Source: Micrasema longulum
Taxonomy: Eukaryota > Arthropoda > Insecta > Trichoptera > Brachycentridae
Length of the DNA stretch: 64,000 bases
Direction of reading: 5' to 3'
NCBI GenBank assembly: GCA_022494885.1
Contig: JAGVSM010002394.1
Coordinates: 38,565-102,564 of the forward strand
The translations under genes and the position numbers were made by a program. Shown here in pieces: positions 31,411-42,365 of this stretch (its first letter is position 1; each line of letters begins with the position of its first letter). The notes below the pieces were generated by a model, which saw only the letters and a program-made list of their open reading frames with translations, was not told where the DNA came from and searched no databases.

Positions 31411-32117
31411 AAACTTATAATTAGAAATCAAACACTGATTTGAGTCTACTGAACACTTTATTTTATTTTTACAAATATAAACATATAAAAATAAAACTTC
31501 GTGACAATTGTTTCGCCTTATTAGGGCATTTTCAAACGAATGTGAAGATTATTTAGATTGAATGTCCTTATATAGTTATATAATTCAAGGTACTTAAGTA
31601 GAAAATAAAAATAATCTTATGAACTATAGCAAGTACATTAATCATAATTGAGGGAAAAACCGATGGTTAAGGGTGAGGCTAAGTGTTTAATAGGTAATGG
31701 GGAATTTAGGTATTTGTATTTGAATTTCGGGGAAAATATAACAAAGTAAACATTTATTGACATACAAGTAATTGTGAGATAATTAATGAAGCCTTATAGT
31801 TTTGTAAATTTAGATAATTGTTGTCGAAAAAATATCAATAGTATTATAACAGGTTGCTGTTCATTTTAATTTTAAAACATGATTGAAATATTATGAGGAA
31901 ATTTATATAAACATAAATGCATTATTATACAATATTTCTATTTTTAAGAATTTCTTATCAAATATATCAATGCGATTGTAACATGATTCATCATTTCGTT
32001 TGAAAATGCCCTAATAAGGCGAAACAATTGTCACGAAGTTTTTATTTTTATATTTGTAAAAATAAAATAAAGTGTTCAGTAGACTCAAATCAGTGTTTGA
32101 TTTCTAATTATAAGTTT
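31411..32117. mobile_element. long-TIR element (TIR-3), copy 1
   Basis: Inverted arms 31411-31543 and 31997-32117 share AAACTTATAATTAGAAATCA, CAAACACTGATTTGAGTC and the GACAATTGTTTCGCCTTATT block. The 450-bp centre has no coding capacity. A second copy is at 37981-38736. The CTAATAAGGCGAAACAATTG word recalls Penelope-type terminal repeats, so an inverted-repeat Penelope derivative is an alternative to a DNA transposon. Confidence 0.7.
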
Positions 32118-32715
32118 TGATTATATTTACACCTAATGACGGGTTATTTTGAATACCCGAAACTTGAGCTTCATTCGGTTTTTAGAATTAAAATGTTAAA
32201 TATTATAAATACAATATTGTTTCGTTCCGACTTACCTGAGTGGCTAATTTAAGTTTATATCATTTTATTATTTAAATTATCGATAATCTTAGAGACATAT
32301 TTACGTTTGTGTCTTTCGTGAATAAATAAAAACACCCGTTTATTGACCTGAGCCGACCTAATAAAAAATATGTCATTATCTTATTTATCAAAGTTCTTTT
32401 GTTTGTTTTTTTTCCAATCTAATAATGACTAATTAAATAAATGTATTTTATAAACTTATAATAATTTATTTTAAATACATTTTTTTTTATACAATCAAAG
32501 CTGAATGCCTTCGGTATAATTTTTAACTCAAAATTTGGAGCTTACTTCGAAAAATACGAAACAATCGACGAAAGAATACGAAGGTGTCACAATTTACATT
32601 ATTCTTTTGCAGTTTCCAAAAAAAATGTTTTATTAAGTTGAGTCGTTTTCATTCTAAAGGAGCGACATGTCCTCAAAAATGCCCACTGGGCGTACATATA
32701 AATAAAAATAAATAA
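32118..32715. other. no recognisable gene
   Basis: Unassigned AT-rich sequence ending in an AAATAAAAATAAATAAAAAAT tail at about 32700, which may belong to a LINE. Confidence 0.35.
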
Positions 32716-33450
32716 AAAATAATGAGGCATGCTTCCTCATTCCGTTTTGTTCGCCGTCTACTACGCTTTGATTCATTCCAACCTATCTTATTTATCATGC
32801 ATATGGGGTTTCGCCAGCAAAAATCAGATCTCGGAAATACGAGTTCTTCAGAACAGAGCTCTAAGAAACATTCTTGGACTTAAACGAGATTCCCATGTCA
32901 AGGATATCTACCGACAAACAAAGATACTTCCTTTCAAGGTAATGCCACTGCATGACATAACCAATACTATTTTAAATATCATCAACTTTTCTGCTCACTC
33001 AAATTTAAAATACACATTTGGTCATAATATTTATAATTACAATACGCGTTATTCAAGGAATCTTCATGTGTCTAAGTTTCGCTCAACAAAGTTTGGCAGT
33101 AGGTCCTTGGAAAATATTGGCCATTCCGAATATAATAAACTGCCTGATGAGCTAAGACACGAAAAACTTAATAAAAAATCCAGAAGTGTCGCAATTAAAA
33201 AATATTTCTTAAATCTTTTTGATAGTGATAATTATTAATGTAGTTTATATAAGATGGTGTTTTATGTTTCTTATACAATAATGTTTTCTTTTTATTTCGG
33301 ATGTATTAATTTGTATGATATTATGTATTGTCAAAAAAATGTTTTTTCTTATGTACGGTCCCAAATGAGTTTCTAATTACTCCTGGAAGTATAATATGTA
33401 ATTTTTGTATTATATGTTTTATTAATAATAAAAATATTTTTTTTTTTTTT
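32716..33450 (+). pseudogene. LINE-H RT C-terminal fragment, copy 1
   Basis: One open frame (to 33238) encodes YYALIHSNLSYLSCIWG, IRVLQNRALRNILGLKR, then MPLHDITNTILNIINFSAH, YNTRYSRNLHVSKFRSTKFG and EYNKLPDELR. These are the standard blocks after the RT active site: xLxYxxxxWG, LQNRALR, NTR, FxxxxPxL. Catalytic motifs are absent. The 3' UTR shares TGTACGGTCCCAAATGAG with the 51.6-kb copy. Confidence 0.75.
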
Positions 33451-33943
33451 TTAATGTGTATTTGTGACTTATTCGCTTTTTTATTATTGTTTGTATGGAC
33501 CTTAATAATCCATTCTGCTTTTTTTATCATGTTTTTTCTAGATACCTAATTGTATAATCTTTGTATTTGTACATTGTAATTGGCAAATATATACTCGATG
33601 GTGCATAGGGCACTGCATTAGTTCTCGTTTAACAGCGTCAAATTGATTTTAGTCACAAATATTGCACGAATTTTCTTTAACATCTGTCTTTTCTCATCCA
33701 TTCTCGTCTTCGCCTCACATTTCCACCCTTGAGCGTTGGTTTCCTTACTTTCATCCCCAACGAATTTATTTTAATTATTTGAGAGCGCCGGGACGCAAAA
33801 CGTAAAGTTTAAGTTTAAAGTATTTATGGCCGATCCGGGGATTATAATTACAACAGTAATGCGATGCTCTGCGTCACACCACGGAAAATTACCCTCGAAG
33901 GAACGTGGGCAAACAACTACCAAAACCTAAGTGCTAGCCCGCA
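33451..33943. other. no recognisable gene
   Basis: Unassigned; poly(T) near 33438-33454. Confidence 0.35.
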
Positions 33944-34255
33944 GTAGCTCTATCACAAATAACTATCGACGTGCTAATAACCGACGTGAACACAATATTA
34001 CAACAGAGAGGAAGAACTCTTAAGAGACGGTAATATAGAAGACTGGCATCTTACAGGGCTTACGACCTTTCATTGGCTGGTGTAAGTGGCCACTTTACAC
34101 GGATTTGTGTGATGTCACACTAGTCGACATAGGTCACAAGATTTGATTCATCTCCCTTATTTTTTAAAATGATAAACTCGTATTTTTCGTAATCTTCAAA
34201 TGGACATTTTCACCCCGGATTTGGAAAGTAAAATTTGTATAACTAAGCTAGATGT
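33944..34255 (+). repeat. FB arm with flanks shared at 12.4 kb and 35.3 kb
   Basis: 33944-33990 (ACTATCGACGTGCTAATAAC) matches blocks at 35340 and 35820. 33995-34115 is an FB-B arm (ATTACAACAGAGAGGAAG...GGCTGGTGTAAGTGGCC). 34110-34255 is the complement of 12366-12500. Confidence 0.6.
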
Positions 34256-34944
34256 TAATACAAAAAATATTTATCCTTGCTACGCGAAGACTGAACGTCC
34301 GCTAATTTAGCAACACATCTGTATAAGAAAAAGCATAAATATAATACTTATAACAAGGAAGACAGAGACGCTGTTATGTGCCGGGTGTTTGGTAAAACAG
34401 ATTCATTCTTCAGTCGGTTGATGACGGTGATGGGGGACGCACGCGCGTAATATGAACGGTGTATTGATGATTTTTAATTTATTTTGCTACAGCAGGGATA
34501 AATTATATATTTATTTATTCTTTTTCCAAAATTTATTCGCAAACATTTTGGACAAATAATTATTGTTTTTTTTTTCTTCAGATGTCTGAACTATAGAATA
34601 TTCGGTATTTTACTAGTGGTAACACGATGTGACATCACCGCACGCAAAGGGATTATTTACCACAGTTTTTTTAGAGTTAATAAATCATTGCAATAAAAGC
34701 TGCATTGTTGATAAATCCACCTGGTCCAAGAAGTATAAAATTTTTAAATAATTTCAGATATTGCCTAGTATGTGGGTGAAATTTATTATTTTATTTTTAT
34801 TATTTTAAATATATTTTGTCCCGATCATCGGGTGCTCAGACATAAGTTTTAATTTATAATCAAATAAAAATAGCATAGACATAATACTGTGTCATGTAAA
34901 ATAATAAACATAAAAAATAGTTTACCGAAGAATAATTCAATCAT
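34256..34944. other. no recognised gene
   Basis: Holds a LINE-like 3' tail (34785-34850, TTATTATTTTATTTTTATTA) but no coding block. Confidence 0.4.
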
Positions 34945-35213
34945 ACGAATCTCACCCTCAACAATAAAGGTTTCAGCTCTCTAACTTCGCAAACGTCATC
35001 AGATGGAAGAATCGAAGGAATTTCGATGTTTAAATATAGGCAGAATGGTGAATGTTACACAGCGTGTAAAGTGGCCACTTAAACCAGCCAATAAGCCTAA
35101 GGTCATAAGCCGTGTGGATGCCTAGTCTTCTATATTCCCTTGTCAATATTAACAACTCCCTAGGAGGTTGAATACAGTCCTTGTCTACAAAAAATTGGAC
35201 AAACTCAAAACAT
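34945..35213 (-). mobile_element. FB-B element, 5'-partial
   Basis: Inverse core (GGAAGAATCGAAGGAATTTC, GGCAGAATGGTGAATGTTAC), inverse arm and a complete B-type X end: CTCCCTAGGAGGTTG, CTTGTCTACAAAAAATTGG, CTCAAAACATTGT. Confidence 0.7.
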
Positions 35214-35337
35214 TGTACATATTATTACGTTTTGAATGGCATATTCGAGTCAAAACTGAGTTTTGGGCCGAACGGCGACGATGTGTGTACTGCGAGGTAC
35301 GGACGCCCTGGATATTTTCACCTCTTGACTTGAAGAT

Positions 35338-35932
35338 TCAGAAGCTCGATCACAAATAAATATCGACGTGCTTATAACCGACGTGATAACAATTTTCACC
35401 ATGGTTGTTTATCGTGTTCGCGATCACAATGGAACATCCGTGAACACCTAATATTGAATGTCAAAATATTTACGTTTAGCGACGTATAATCCTGCTGCGC
35501 AATCACATATTTGAATTTCACCAGTGAAAATATTCCAAAACTGCTATTTTTATTTATTACTTATCTCGCTATTTATATGATCAGTCTTACGCTTCAGGTA
35601 CCTGTCTAGGGACTATGCAATATTCTAATTTAATTTAATAATTCAGTAAGATAAATCTCGATGCATCAATGCACCCCAAAAAAGCTCGAACAGAGATAAT
35701 CACCTTTAAAATAATTTATGATATTTAAATTATAACTTTATTTCTAGTCACTCCAATTGCAAATTGTCTAGAAAGCCTTGTTAAATAATCTTACATACTA
35801 TATAATAGATCTTAGTAGCTCAATCACTAATAACTATCGACGTGCTAATAAGCGACGTGGTAACAATTTCTCACCATGGTTGTTTATCGTATTTGCGATC
35901 ACAATACAACATCCGTGAACACCTAATATTCA
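35338..35932 (+). repeat. two direct copies of a ~120-bp repeat
   Basis: 35340-35460 and 35817-35932 share ATATCGACGTGCTTATAACC/ACTATCGACGTGCTAATAAG, TTTCACCATGGTTGTTTATCG and CATCCGTGAACACCTAATATT. A third, partial copy is at 33944. Type unknown. Confidence 0.65.
35530..35645 (-). mobile_element. SINE-2 tail fragment
   Basis: The complement of CAGTCTTACGCTTCAGG and GGGACTATGCAATATTC matches the 3' part of the SINE at 55.03-55.20 kb (ATATTTCATAGTCCTTG, GAAGCGTAAGACTGATTAT). No tRNA-like head is left. Confidence 0.55.
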
Positions 35933-36404
35933 TTTTTTTTTTTTTTTTTTATTTATTTAATAGCATAATTATACATTTTTACAATTTAAAAAAAATTTCA
36001 CTTGTTATATTTTCACTAAAACTAAAATCTCACCAAGCCACTTTTTGTAGCTTGTTGGTGAAGATTATATTTATACTGACTCAATAATATTATTTACATT
36101 TATAAAAACCATGAATAACATATAAAAATTAACAGCCGGAAAGATCAGAATAAACATGTTTATACAAATAATAATACATAAATTTATTTTTTAAATACAA
36201 GAAAATACATGAAAAAATAAAATATTTACACCTAAGCTACTATTCATATATAAACTCATGATGATGTAATAACTTATATTTACATATAAGTTATTAATTT
36301 AAAAAATACCTTGTACACTTCCACTTATTTATTTTGACCAAATATCTTTTAAAAATTGGAGAAATGCGATTTTCCACAAATCTCACTAGGATATTTTTTT
36401 AAGG
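35933..36404. other. probable minus-strand LINE 3' UTR
   Basis: Poly(T) followed by ATTTATTTAATAGCATA (35935-35960) looks like the tail of a minus-strand LINE; no coding block. Confidence 0.4.
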
Positions 36405-36407
36405 TAC

Positions 36408-36452
36408 TCGTATATATATATATATATATATATACATATATATGTATATATA
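36408..36452. repeat. TA microsatellite
   Basis: About 40 bp of TA/ATATAC repeats beside a LINE-E tail. Confidence 0.85.
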
Positions 36453-36525
36453 GTTGGATAATTTATAAAGCGCCATTTTTTGTGAAAACCACTTTAAGGG
36501 CGCTGTACAATTAATAAATATCCCA
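36453..36525 (-). mobile_element. LINE-E 3' UTR tail
   Basis: TTATAAAGCGCCATTTTTTG, CACTTTAAGGGCGCTGTACA is the hairpin-containing LINE-E end in inverse orientation. Confidence 0.65.
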
Positions 36526-36905
36526 GTACGTCTTGGAGCTACAGAGCGCATGGACGGTTGGGATTCTAGTTCCTCGTTTTCAATTAAGATCAATCAAAAA
36601 TTATAACAGATAGGAGCTAGATTACAGGACGTCTTGCAGCTACAGAGCGCATAGACATTTAGAAATTTAGCCCCCATTTACACATTTTAAAAATCGACAA
36701 ATAAATTTAGTGCATTGAAGAATAATAATAATATGAATAATAAAAAGGGGTAAGATTACAACACGCCTTGCAGCTACTAAGCGCATAGACGATTGGAATT
36801 CTAGACCCCGTTTACAAAATTTAGGTATTTTAAAGTTGATATATTAAAGCTAGATAACCAATCATCGTGCAGCTTCAAAGCGCATGAACGAGAGGAATTC
36901 CAGCA
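36526..36905. repeat. four diverged tandem units, ~100-130 bp
   Basis: The phrase (T)GCAGCTACAGAGCGCATAGAC followed by GGAATTCTAG recurs near 36530, 36632, 36765 and 36873, with intervals of about 100, 130 and 105 bp. The units are diverged, so it is an old tandem array. Confidence 0.6.
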
Positions 36906-37980
36906 AAGTTAAAACAATATCAATAAATTTATAAAAAATAGAGTATAGTGGTAAATTGGTCAAGTGTTCGTGCCAAGAAGTAAGCAATAAAAAACTAAAT
37001 AAATCAAACACTGTTTCAACTCCATGGTTAACAAAGGGAGATAGGTGTCCGAAGAGAAGCTTTTGTAGACAGTAGGTAGATACCGTCGCCATGTGGCCCG
37101 CTGGCTGGTAGATAGTTTCTGGAAACGCACGTGTGTAGTACTATTATGCCTTTTGTTCCAATGACTTGGTGTCCATTTTGGTCCGTATTATTTCGTTTTA
37201 TGAGACGCAACATTCCTGTTCAAATTCACTTTTTTACATGAATATTACACAAACGCGTGTATAAGCGGTTTGATTTATCATTTTGTATATTATTAGAAGG
37301 CAGATATTTGAAATATTATGTATTTATCAATAAAGGTATAGTACAATATAAACAATGTTTCTCTGAAGCTTCGAGATATGACCATGAAGAATCGTGTATA
37401 ATTGAGTTAATAAATTATTTATATCATTCACTGAAGAAACTTTTTACAACTTAGGTATATATTTCTTATTCTTCTTTTTTCTGAAAATTGGCATTTTCTC
37501 AAAAAAAAAATTTTTATCTTAATCAAAAAATTTTTTTGTAATATTACGAATTAATTAAAATTATGCCACATTGAATTGTATTTTTTAAAGAATAATTTAA
37601 AACTAACAATTTGGAAAAATAATGTCAATCAAAAGAAGCCTTTATAATCCATAACGTTTGTAAAAAAAATAAGCGTGGTAAGCTGACAGGAGACCAACCT
37701 TTGAGGACCTTTTTGGCACGCTACCCGTATCGTATGCGCACACATGAAAATTAGGAAAATTCGGTGACCATAATAATATAAAACTCTGTGGGAATTGTTT
37801 GTCAAAACTTTCGCCACTCGTAATTGAAATACAGACCAACCCTTATACGGTACACTGTACGGTGTGTTGTACCGTGGAGTGACCCTTTTCACGTGGGTCG
37901 TTCCATAAAATTCGACCGAAATAATATCAAAATGATTATTTTTTTTATTGATTTGCTGTTTATTTTGTAGAACTCCATAT
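36906..37980. other. no recognised gene
   Basis: Contains several 60-90-codon frames (e.g. 37257-37454 plus; 37629-37892 minus) without recognisable domains or start/stop context. Possibly unique host DNA or old repeats. Confidence 0.35.
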
Positions 37981-38736
37981 TTAAACTTATAAAATAAGAA
38001 ATTTTATTTTACTTTTTAAAATAAAAAACAAAAAATTTCGTGACAATTGTTTCGCCTTGTTATGGCATTTTCAAACGAACGTAAAGATTATATGGATTGA
38101 ATGTCCTCATACAGTTTAATAATACAAGAGACTTAAGTAAAAAAAAAAATCTTATGAACCATAGCACGTACATAAATCATAATTGAGGGAAAAACCAATA
38201 GTTAAGGGCAAGGCTAAGTGTTTAATAGGTAATGGAAAATTTTGGTATTTATATTGTAATTTCAGAAAAAAATATAACTAAGTATTTATTGACATATTTG
38301 TTTGTATTTTGAGATAAGTAGTGAAACTTTATAACTTTAGTTAATTGTTGTAGAAAATATATCAATAATATTATAATAGAATTATATGACTAAATAAAGA
38401 CATTCAATCCATCTAATCTTCACATTCGTTTGAAAATGCACTAACAGGCGAAACAATTGTCACGAAAAATTTTGTTTTTAAATATGTAAAAATTAAATTG
38501 GGTTGTGGTCCTGTGGCTAGTGTCTCGGACTCACGGACCAAAGGTCTGTGGTTCGAATCCCACTTTACCCCAACTTGATTCCATTTTCTAATAGTGAGTT
38601 ATTTACAACTCGTTGAAAATGGCCCTCAAAATTAAATATTTGGGTAAATCATAAGAACGCAAATATTTCTTTTTCTTTTAAAAAAATAAAAAAAAAATAA
38701 AAAAATAAAGTGTTCAGTAGGCTCAAATCAGTGTTA
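37981..38736. mobile_element. long-TIR element (TIR-3), copy 2, with SINE in right arm
   Basis: Arms at 37981-38081 and 38427-38510 plus 38707-38736; GACAATTGTTTCGCC is present in both orientations. The centre (GAGGGAAAAACCAATAGTTAAG) matches copy 1. The right arm is split by SINE-1. Confidence 0.7.
38511..38700 (+). mobile_element. tRNA-derived SINE-1
   Basis: GGGTTGTGGTCCTGTGGC... with A-box-like TGGCTAGTGT and a perfect B box GGTTCGAATCC at about 38551, a unique body (CTCGTTGAAAATGGCCCTC) and an A-rich tail (AAAAAAATAAAAAAAAAAT). Copies at 42198 and 1066. It is inserted in a TIR-3 arm. Confidence 0.85.
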
Positions 38737-39044
38737 AAGAATTATTTTATTTTTTGATTTTTTATCAATTTTTATTTCGGTAGAGAGTTCTCGAAACAAT
38801 GTTTTGTCCTAAAAATTGCTGTTTACACGTAGAGAATGGTTGAGTCCTGGGAAAAAAACAATTTTGTATCTACGTGTAAACGGCCTTTTTGAGACGAAAC
38901 GCGTATTCGGGTAAATTCGGAGGAGCCGAGTTTAGCCGAGCGAGAGAGACAAACAGCTTTTTTTTATTTTATATATAGGAATTGCTTATTTTCGCTTTGC
39001 TTACTATGTACAAGGCTCATATTAACTGCAAAAGGTATTATTAT
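38737..39044. other. no recognisable gene
   Basis: Unassigned; GAGACGAAACGCGTATTCGG at 38890 recalls PLE-type GACGAAAC words but no structure follows. Confidence 0.35.
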
Positions 39045-39325
39045 TATGGATAACTTATAAAACGCTATTTTCGTAATATAATACCTCAAGGGCGGCTTTA
39101 CAAAGTGATTATATAAAGATATAAATTTAATTTGAATTTTTTAAAACTGTAATTTAAGAAAAACAATGTACTTTGTCACCCACATGCTAAGGATTTAGAG
39201 AACAAGTGGGTTTTAAGTTTTTTCCGGAACATTACTTCACTCTCACTCGAGGGAATGAAGCTGGCAGAGCTACTCGCGATATTTGCGCACTGTACGGTGA
39301 AGATGCTTTAAATTATTTAATATTT
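39045..39325 (-). mobile_element. LINE-E 3' fragment
   Basis: The minus strand gives TVRKYRE-like sequence, then VMFRKKLKTHLFSKSL (compare VMFRKKT at 46.3 kb). Its UTR ends with the hairpin (AAAACGCTATTTTCG...AGGGCGGCTTT) and an ATAATAATA tail. Confidence 0.65.
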
Positions 39326-39446
39326 TTTATAAAATAGTGAAGAAGAATACATCATTGACTAATTTTTCGCTGTGTATTTTTGTTCTCTACATTTGGAAAA
39401 AAACGCACACAAGTTATGTTAACGCCCAATTATTGGAACAAGGATG

Positions 39447-39815
39447 CTATTCTGAATCTTCTCTACCCCCTAGAAAGTGGTTAATTTGTGATTATTATTT
39501 TTTTGCATGCGATGATACTTTGCTACATATATGGCCACACTGATGATTAAACGTGAAATGATGTAAAAATCTGTTGTGAAAACGGAAAAAAAACTAAAAC
39601 GGTTTGGTCAATTCAACCTAATTAAGCGTTTAGGGTAATGCTTAAGGTCGCAATAATGTTCTAAATGAAAATTGTCATGTTTAATTTCAAGTGTTCATAT
39701 TTATTATTTGACGTTGAATCATCAATGTGGCCAGATATGAAACAAAGTGTAAACTCATGCAAAAAATAAAAATCCGCAAATTAATCACTCTCTAGGGATC
39801 GAGAAGATTCAGAAT
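39447..39815. mobile_element. TIR miniature element (MITE-2), uninterrupted copy
   Basis: Arms of about 100 bp (ATTCTGAATCTTCTCTACCC, ATATGGCCACACTGATGATT and inverses) enclose TTGGTCAATTCAACCTAATT. No coding capacity. The related copy at 20097-21105 carries LINE-D. Confidence 0.7.
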
Positions 39816-39924
39816 GGCACCCCTGGTAGTTTAATCAATAAGAGTTTCGTTTGAACGAAGAAGAAAATTTATCTTAATTAAAAGATTTCCATAATAATTA
39901 ACAAATAAATAATAAGACTAGACT

Positions 39925-40896
39925 ACTCCAGAGGCCTTCGAGATGTGGTGCTACAGAAAAATATTAGGAATTTGCTGGAGAGACCACATCACTAATGACG
40001 AGGTTCTCAACAGAATCGAAGAAGGTAGGCACCCAATCAAAACCATCTCAGAGAGGCGAGCCCGATGGATCGGCCACATTATGCGCCATATAATAATAAA
40101 AAATAAAATATTTTTCCTTGGTAGATTGAGAAATAAATTAAATAAAGATACTGCAGAACTAATTTACAAAACAATCATTCTTCCACACATAGATTACTGC
40201 TTAACAATATTATTTTTAGCAAACGAAGGAAATTTAAATAAACTAGAAATTTTACAAAATAAAGCGATGAGAATAGTTCTTAAGAAAAATAAATATAGCA
40301 ATGTAAAAAAAATGAGAGATGAACTAAAATGGTTATCTGTAAGAAGGAGACTTAAATTTAATATGTTGATATATATACATAAATATTTTAAGGATAAAGT
40401 TGTCTTAAACAAAAATTGTCATGAATATGCTACTAGACAAAAGGATAAAATAAGACTACCATTATTGAAAAGAGCTGAGTCGCAAAATTGTTTGATGTAT
40501 AAGGGTTTAAAAATGTATGATGAGATGCCTGAATGTATGAAGAATGAAAAGTGTCTGAAAGAATTTAAAAATAAATGTATAAGCTACTGTAAGGAAATGC
40601 AAATATATATAGATGATGTAAATGTACATAATAGTTTATATTAGTTTTAATATGAGCTAACTTAAGAAATAAATAAAAAAATAAAAATAAGGGTCTCCTG
40701 CACGACATCATAGAAGGAATGGCTGAGGGGACAAATTATAGAGGGCGCCCCCGACGGGAATGTTTGGAGCAAGTGTGCGAAGATTTAAACTGCGCCTCAT
40801 ATGTCGAGCTGAAGAGGTCTGCAGAAAACAGAGACCAATGGAGGACGAGATGCAGGACTCTGCTGCAAACCAATCCACAGGATTGAGACTGCGAAG
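39925..40896 (+). pseudogene. RTE-like LINE C-terminus split by LINE-D
   Basis: 39943-40090 encodes MWCYRKILGICWRDHITNDE, then TISERRARWIGHIMRH. After the insertion, 40690-40884 continues LLHDIIEGMAEG, YRGRPRRECLEQVCEDL and WRTRCRTLLQTNPQD before a stop. These are the usual order of blocks in the RTE-type C-terminus: RxxWxDHxTNxEV, RxxRWxGHxxR, GRPRxE, WR. The two halves join well if LINE-D (about 600 bp) is removed. Confidence 0.75.
40091..40689 (+). mobile_element. LINE-D 3' fragment, copy 4 (nested)
   Basis: A single open frame encodes KIFFLGRLRNKLN, IILPHIDYCLTILFLA, LEILQNKAMRIVLKK, MRDELKWLSVRRRLKFN, CHEYATRQKDKIRLP, then YKGLKMYDEMPECMKN to a stop at 40644, and an AAATAAAAAAATAAAAATAA tail. 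The frame happens to be in phase with the RTE-like sequence upstream, giving a chimeric 230-codon frame from about 39943. Nearest copy is 20185-20850. Confidence 0.8.
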
Positions 40897-41263
40897 AAGA
40901 AATAATCAAATATAATGTAAAATCTGCATTTACATGGAGTGACTCATTTACACACTAAGTGTACTTTACTGTCAAATATAATTTGGTTGAAAATTAAGCC
41001 ACAAGGAAAAGTTTATTTTTTAGTATTAAATCTGCCTCTAATGGCATTGTTTAGTTATATATACACAACTTTACTGTTATGGCCACATATGGCTCGTATT
41101 GAAGACGACCGTCTCAACAAATACGAATAACTGTTTTCAATAGAAAAAAAAATGCATGCCTTTTGTTGGCTCATTTTTAAAATTTGAAAAAAAAAACAAT
41201 ATGCTTATGTTCTTTTCTTTATTGTTTCAGGTTGGTGTTTTAGGCTCTTAATTCATCTTTTTC
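40897..41263. other. no recognisable gene
   Basis: Unassigned AT-rich sequence. Confidence 0.35.
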
Positions 41264-41721
41264 TTCGTTGAAGGTAACAAATCAATATTTTTTTATTTAA
41301 TTTGTATTAATTTGAGCCAAATTATGTTAGTAAATAGAAATAATAATCAAATGGTACTTAAATCAATGAATTTGGAATTACCGGGGACCAGTGTCACCAC
41401 TTTCATGACATCTTATTCTTCGTTAAAGGCAAAAAATCAATATTTTAAAATTTTATGTTTTTTTAATTACAGTCAAATTATGTTGGTAAATAGAAATAAT
41501 AATCAAGTGATGCTTAAATCCATTAATGTTAAATTACCGGTGAAAAGTGTCACCACTTTTATGACATCTTAGTCTTCGTTGAAGGCAACAAATCAATATT
41601 TTAAAATTTCATGTTTTATTAATTTGCGCCAAATTATGGCGCTCAATAGGAATAATCGTCAAATGATAGTTAAATCCATGAATTTGGAATTACCAGTGAC
41701 CGCTTTCTCGGAAGGAAAAAA
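41264..41721. repeat. minisatellite, 3 units of ~155 bp
   Basis: Starts at 41264, 41419 and 41575 with TTCGTTGAAGG(C/T)AACAAATC; units share CAAATTATGTTAGTAAATAG and GTGTCACCACTTT. A frame at 41312-41572 contains the same peptide twice, which follows from the repeat and is not evidence of a gene. Confidence 0.85.
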
Positions 41722-42197
41722 AAATAGGTTGTGATTTTTCTCAAGCCTGGTATTCTGTGCTGTAATTCACCACTGAAGTTGGGCCTTGAGGTCTGTTGTG
41801 GTGCAAAAAAATGTATGCATATAAAAATATAAAATGAAATATAAACAAACGAACACGTAACGTAGATCTAGGCAGAGATAATAGAACGCTATATATGAAA
41901 AAAACATTTTAAGTAAACTTATATGCATTTATATATATATTATATTATGTATTATATTTCCTTTACCAATTTTGTACACTTTGTGGAAATCTGTTATTGG
42001 TTCCGAGTTTATACAATATATCTGTTGTTTACGATAAATATGTATGTAGTCAGTTGGTTTCCGAAATAAAATAAAATAAAACAAAATAAAAATAAAAAAC
42101 AATAATTTTTTTAAAAATTAAAAAAATAAATAAAAAATAACAAAAAAGTTAAAATTAAAATTATAAAGTAAAATAAAATAAAATATAATATCGATCG
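41722..42197. other. LINE-like 3' UTR and A-rich tract
   Basis: CAGTTGGTTTCCGAAATAAAAT at 42050 begins an A-rich tail that grades into AAAATAAAA. No coding block. Confidence 0.4.
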
Positions 42198-42360
42198 GGT
42201 TGTGGTTCTGTGGCTAGTGTCTCGGACTCACGGCTCAAAGGTCCGTGGTTCAAATCCCACTATCCTAACTTGATCCCATTTTCTAAAAGTGAGATATTTA
42301 CAACTCGTTGGAAATGGCCCTCAAAATTTAAATTTTTTTGTATAAAAATTTAAAAATTTA
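42198..42360 (+). mobile_element. tRNA-derived SINE-1
   Basis: GGGTTGTGGTTCTGTGGC, B box GGTTCAAATCC, CTCGTTGGAAATGGCCCTC. It is inserted in an A-rich tract and is followed by the (TAAAA)n array. Confidence 0.85.
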
Positions 42361-42365
42361 AAAAA

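Noticed and set aside
37257..37454. 65-residue frame as a gene
   Set aside because: No recognised features and an AT-rich setting.
38511..38590. tRNA gene
   Set aside because: B box present, but no cloverleaf; three copies share a SINE body.
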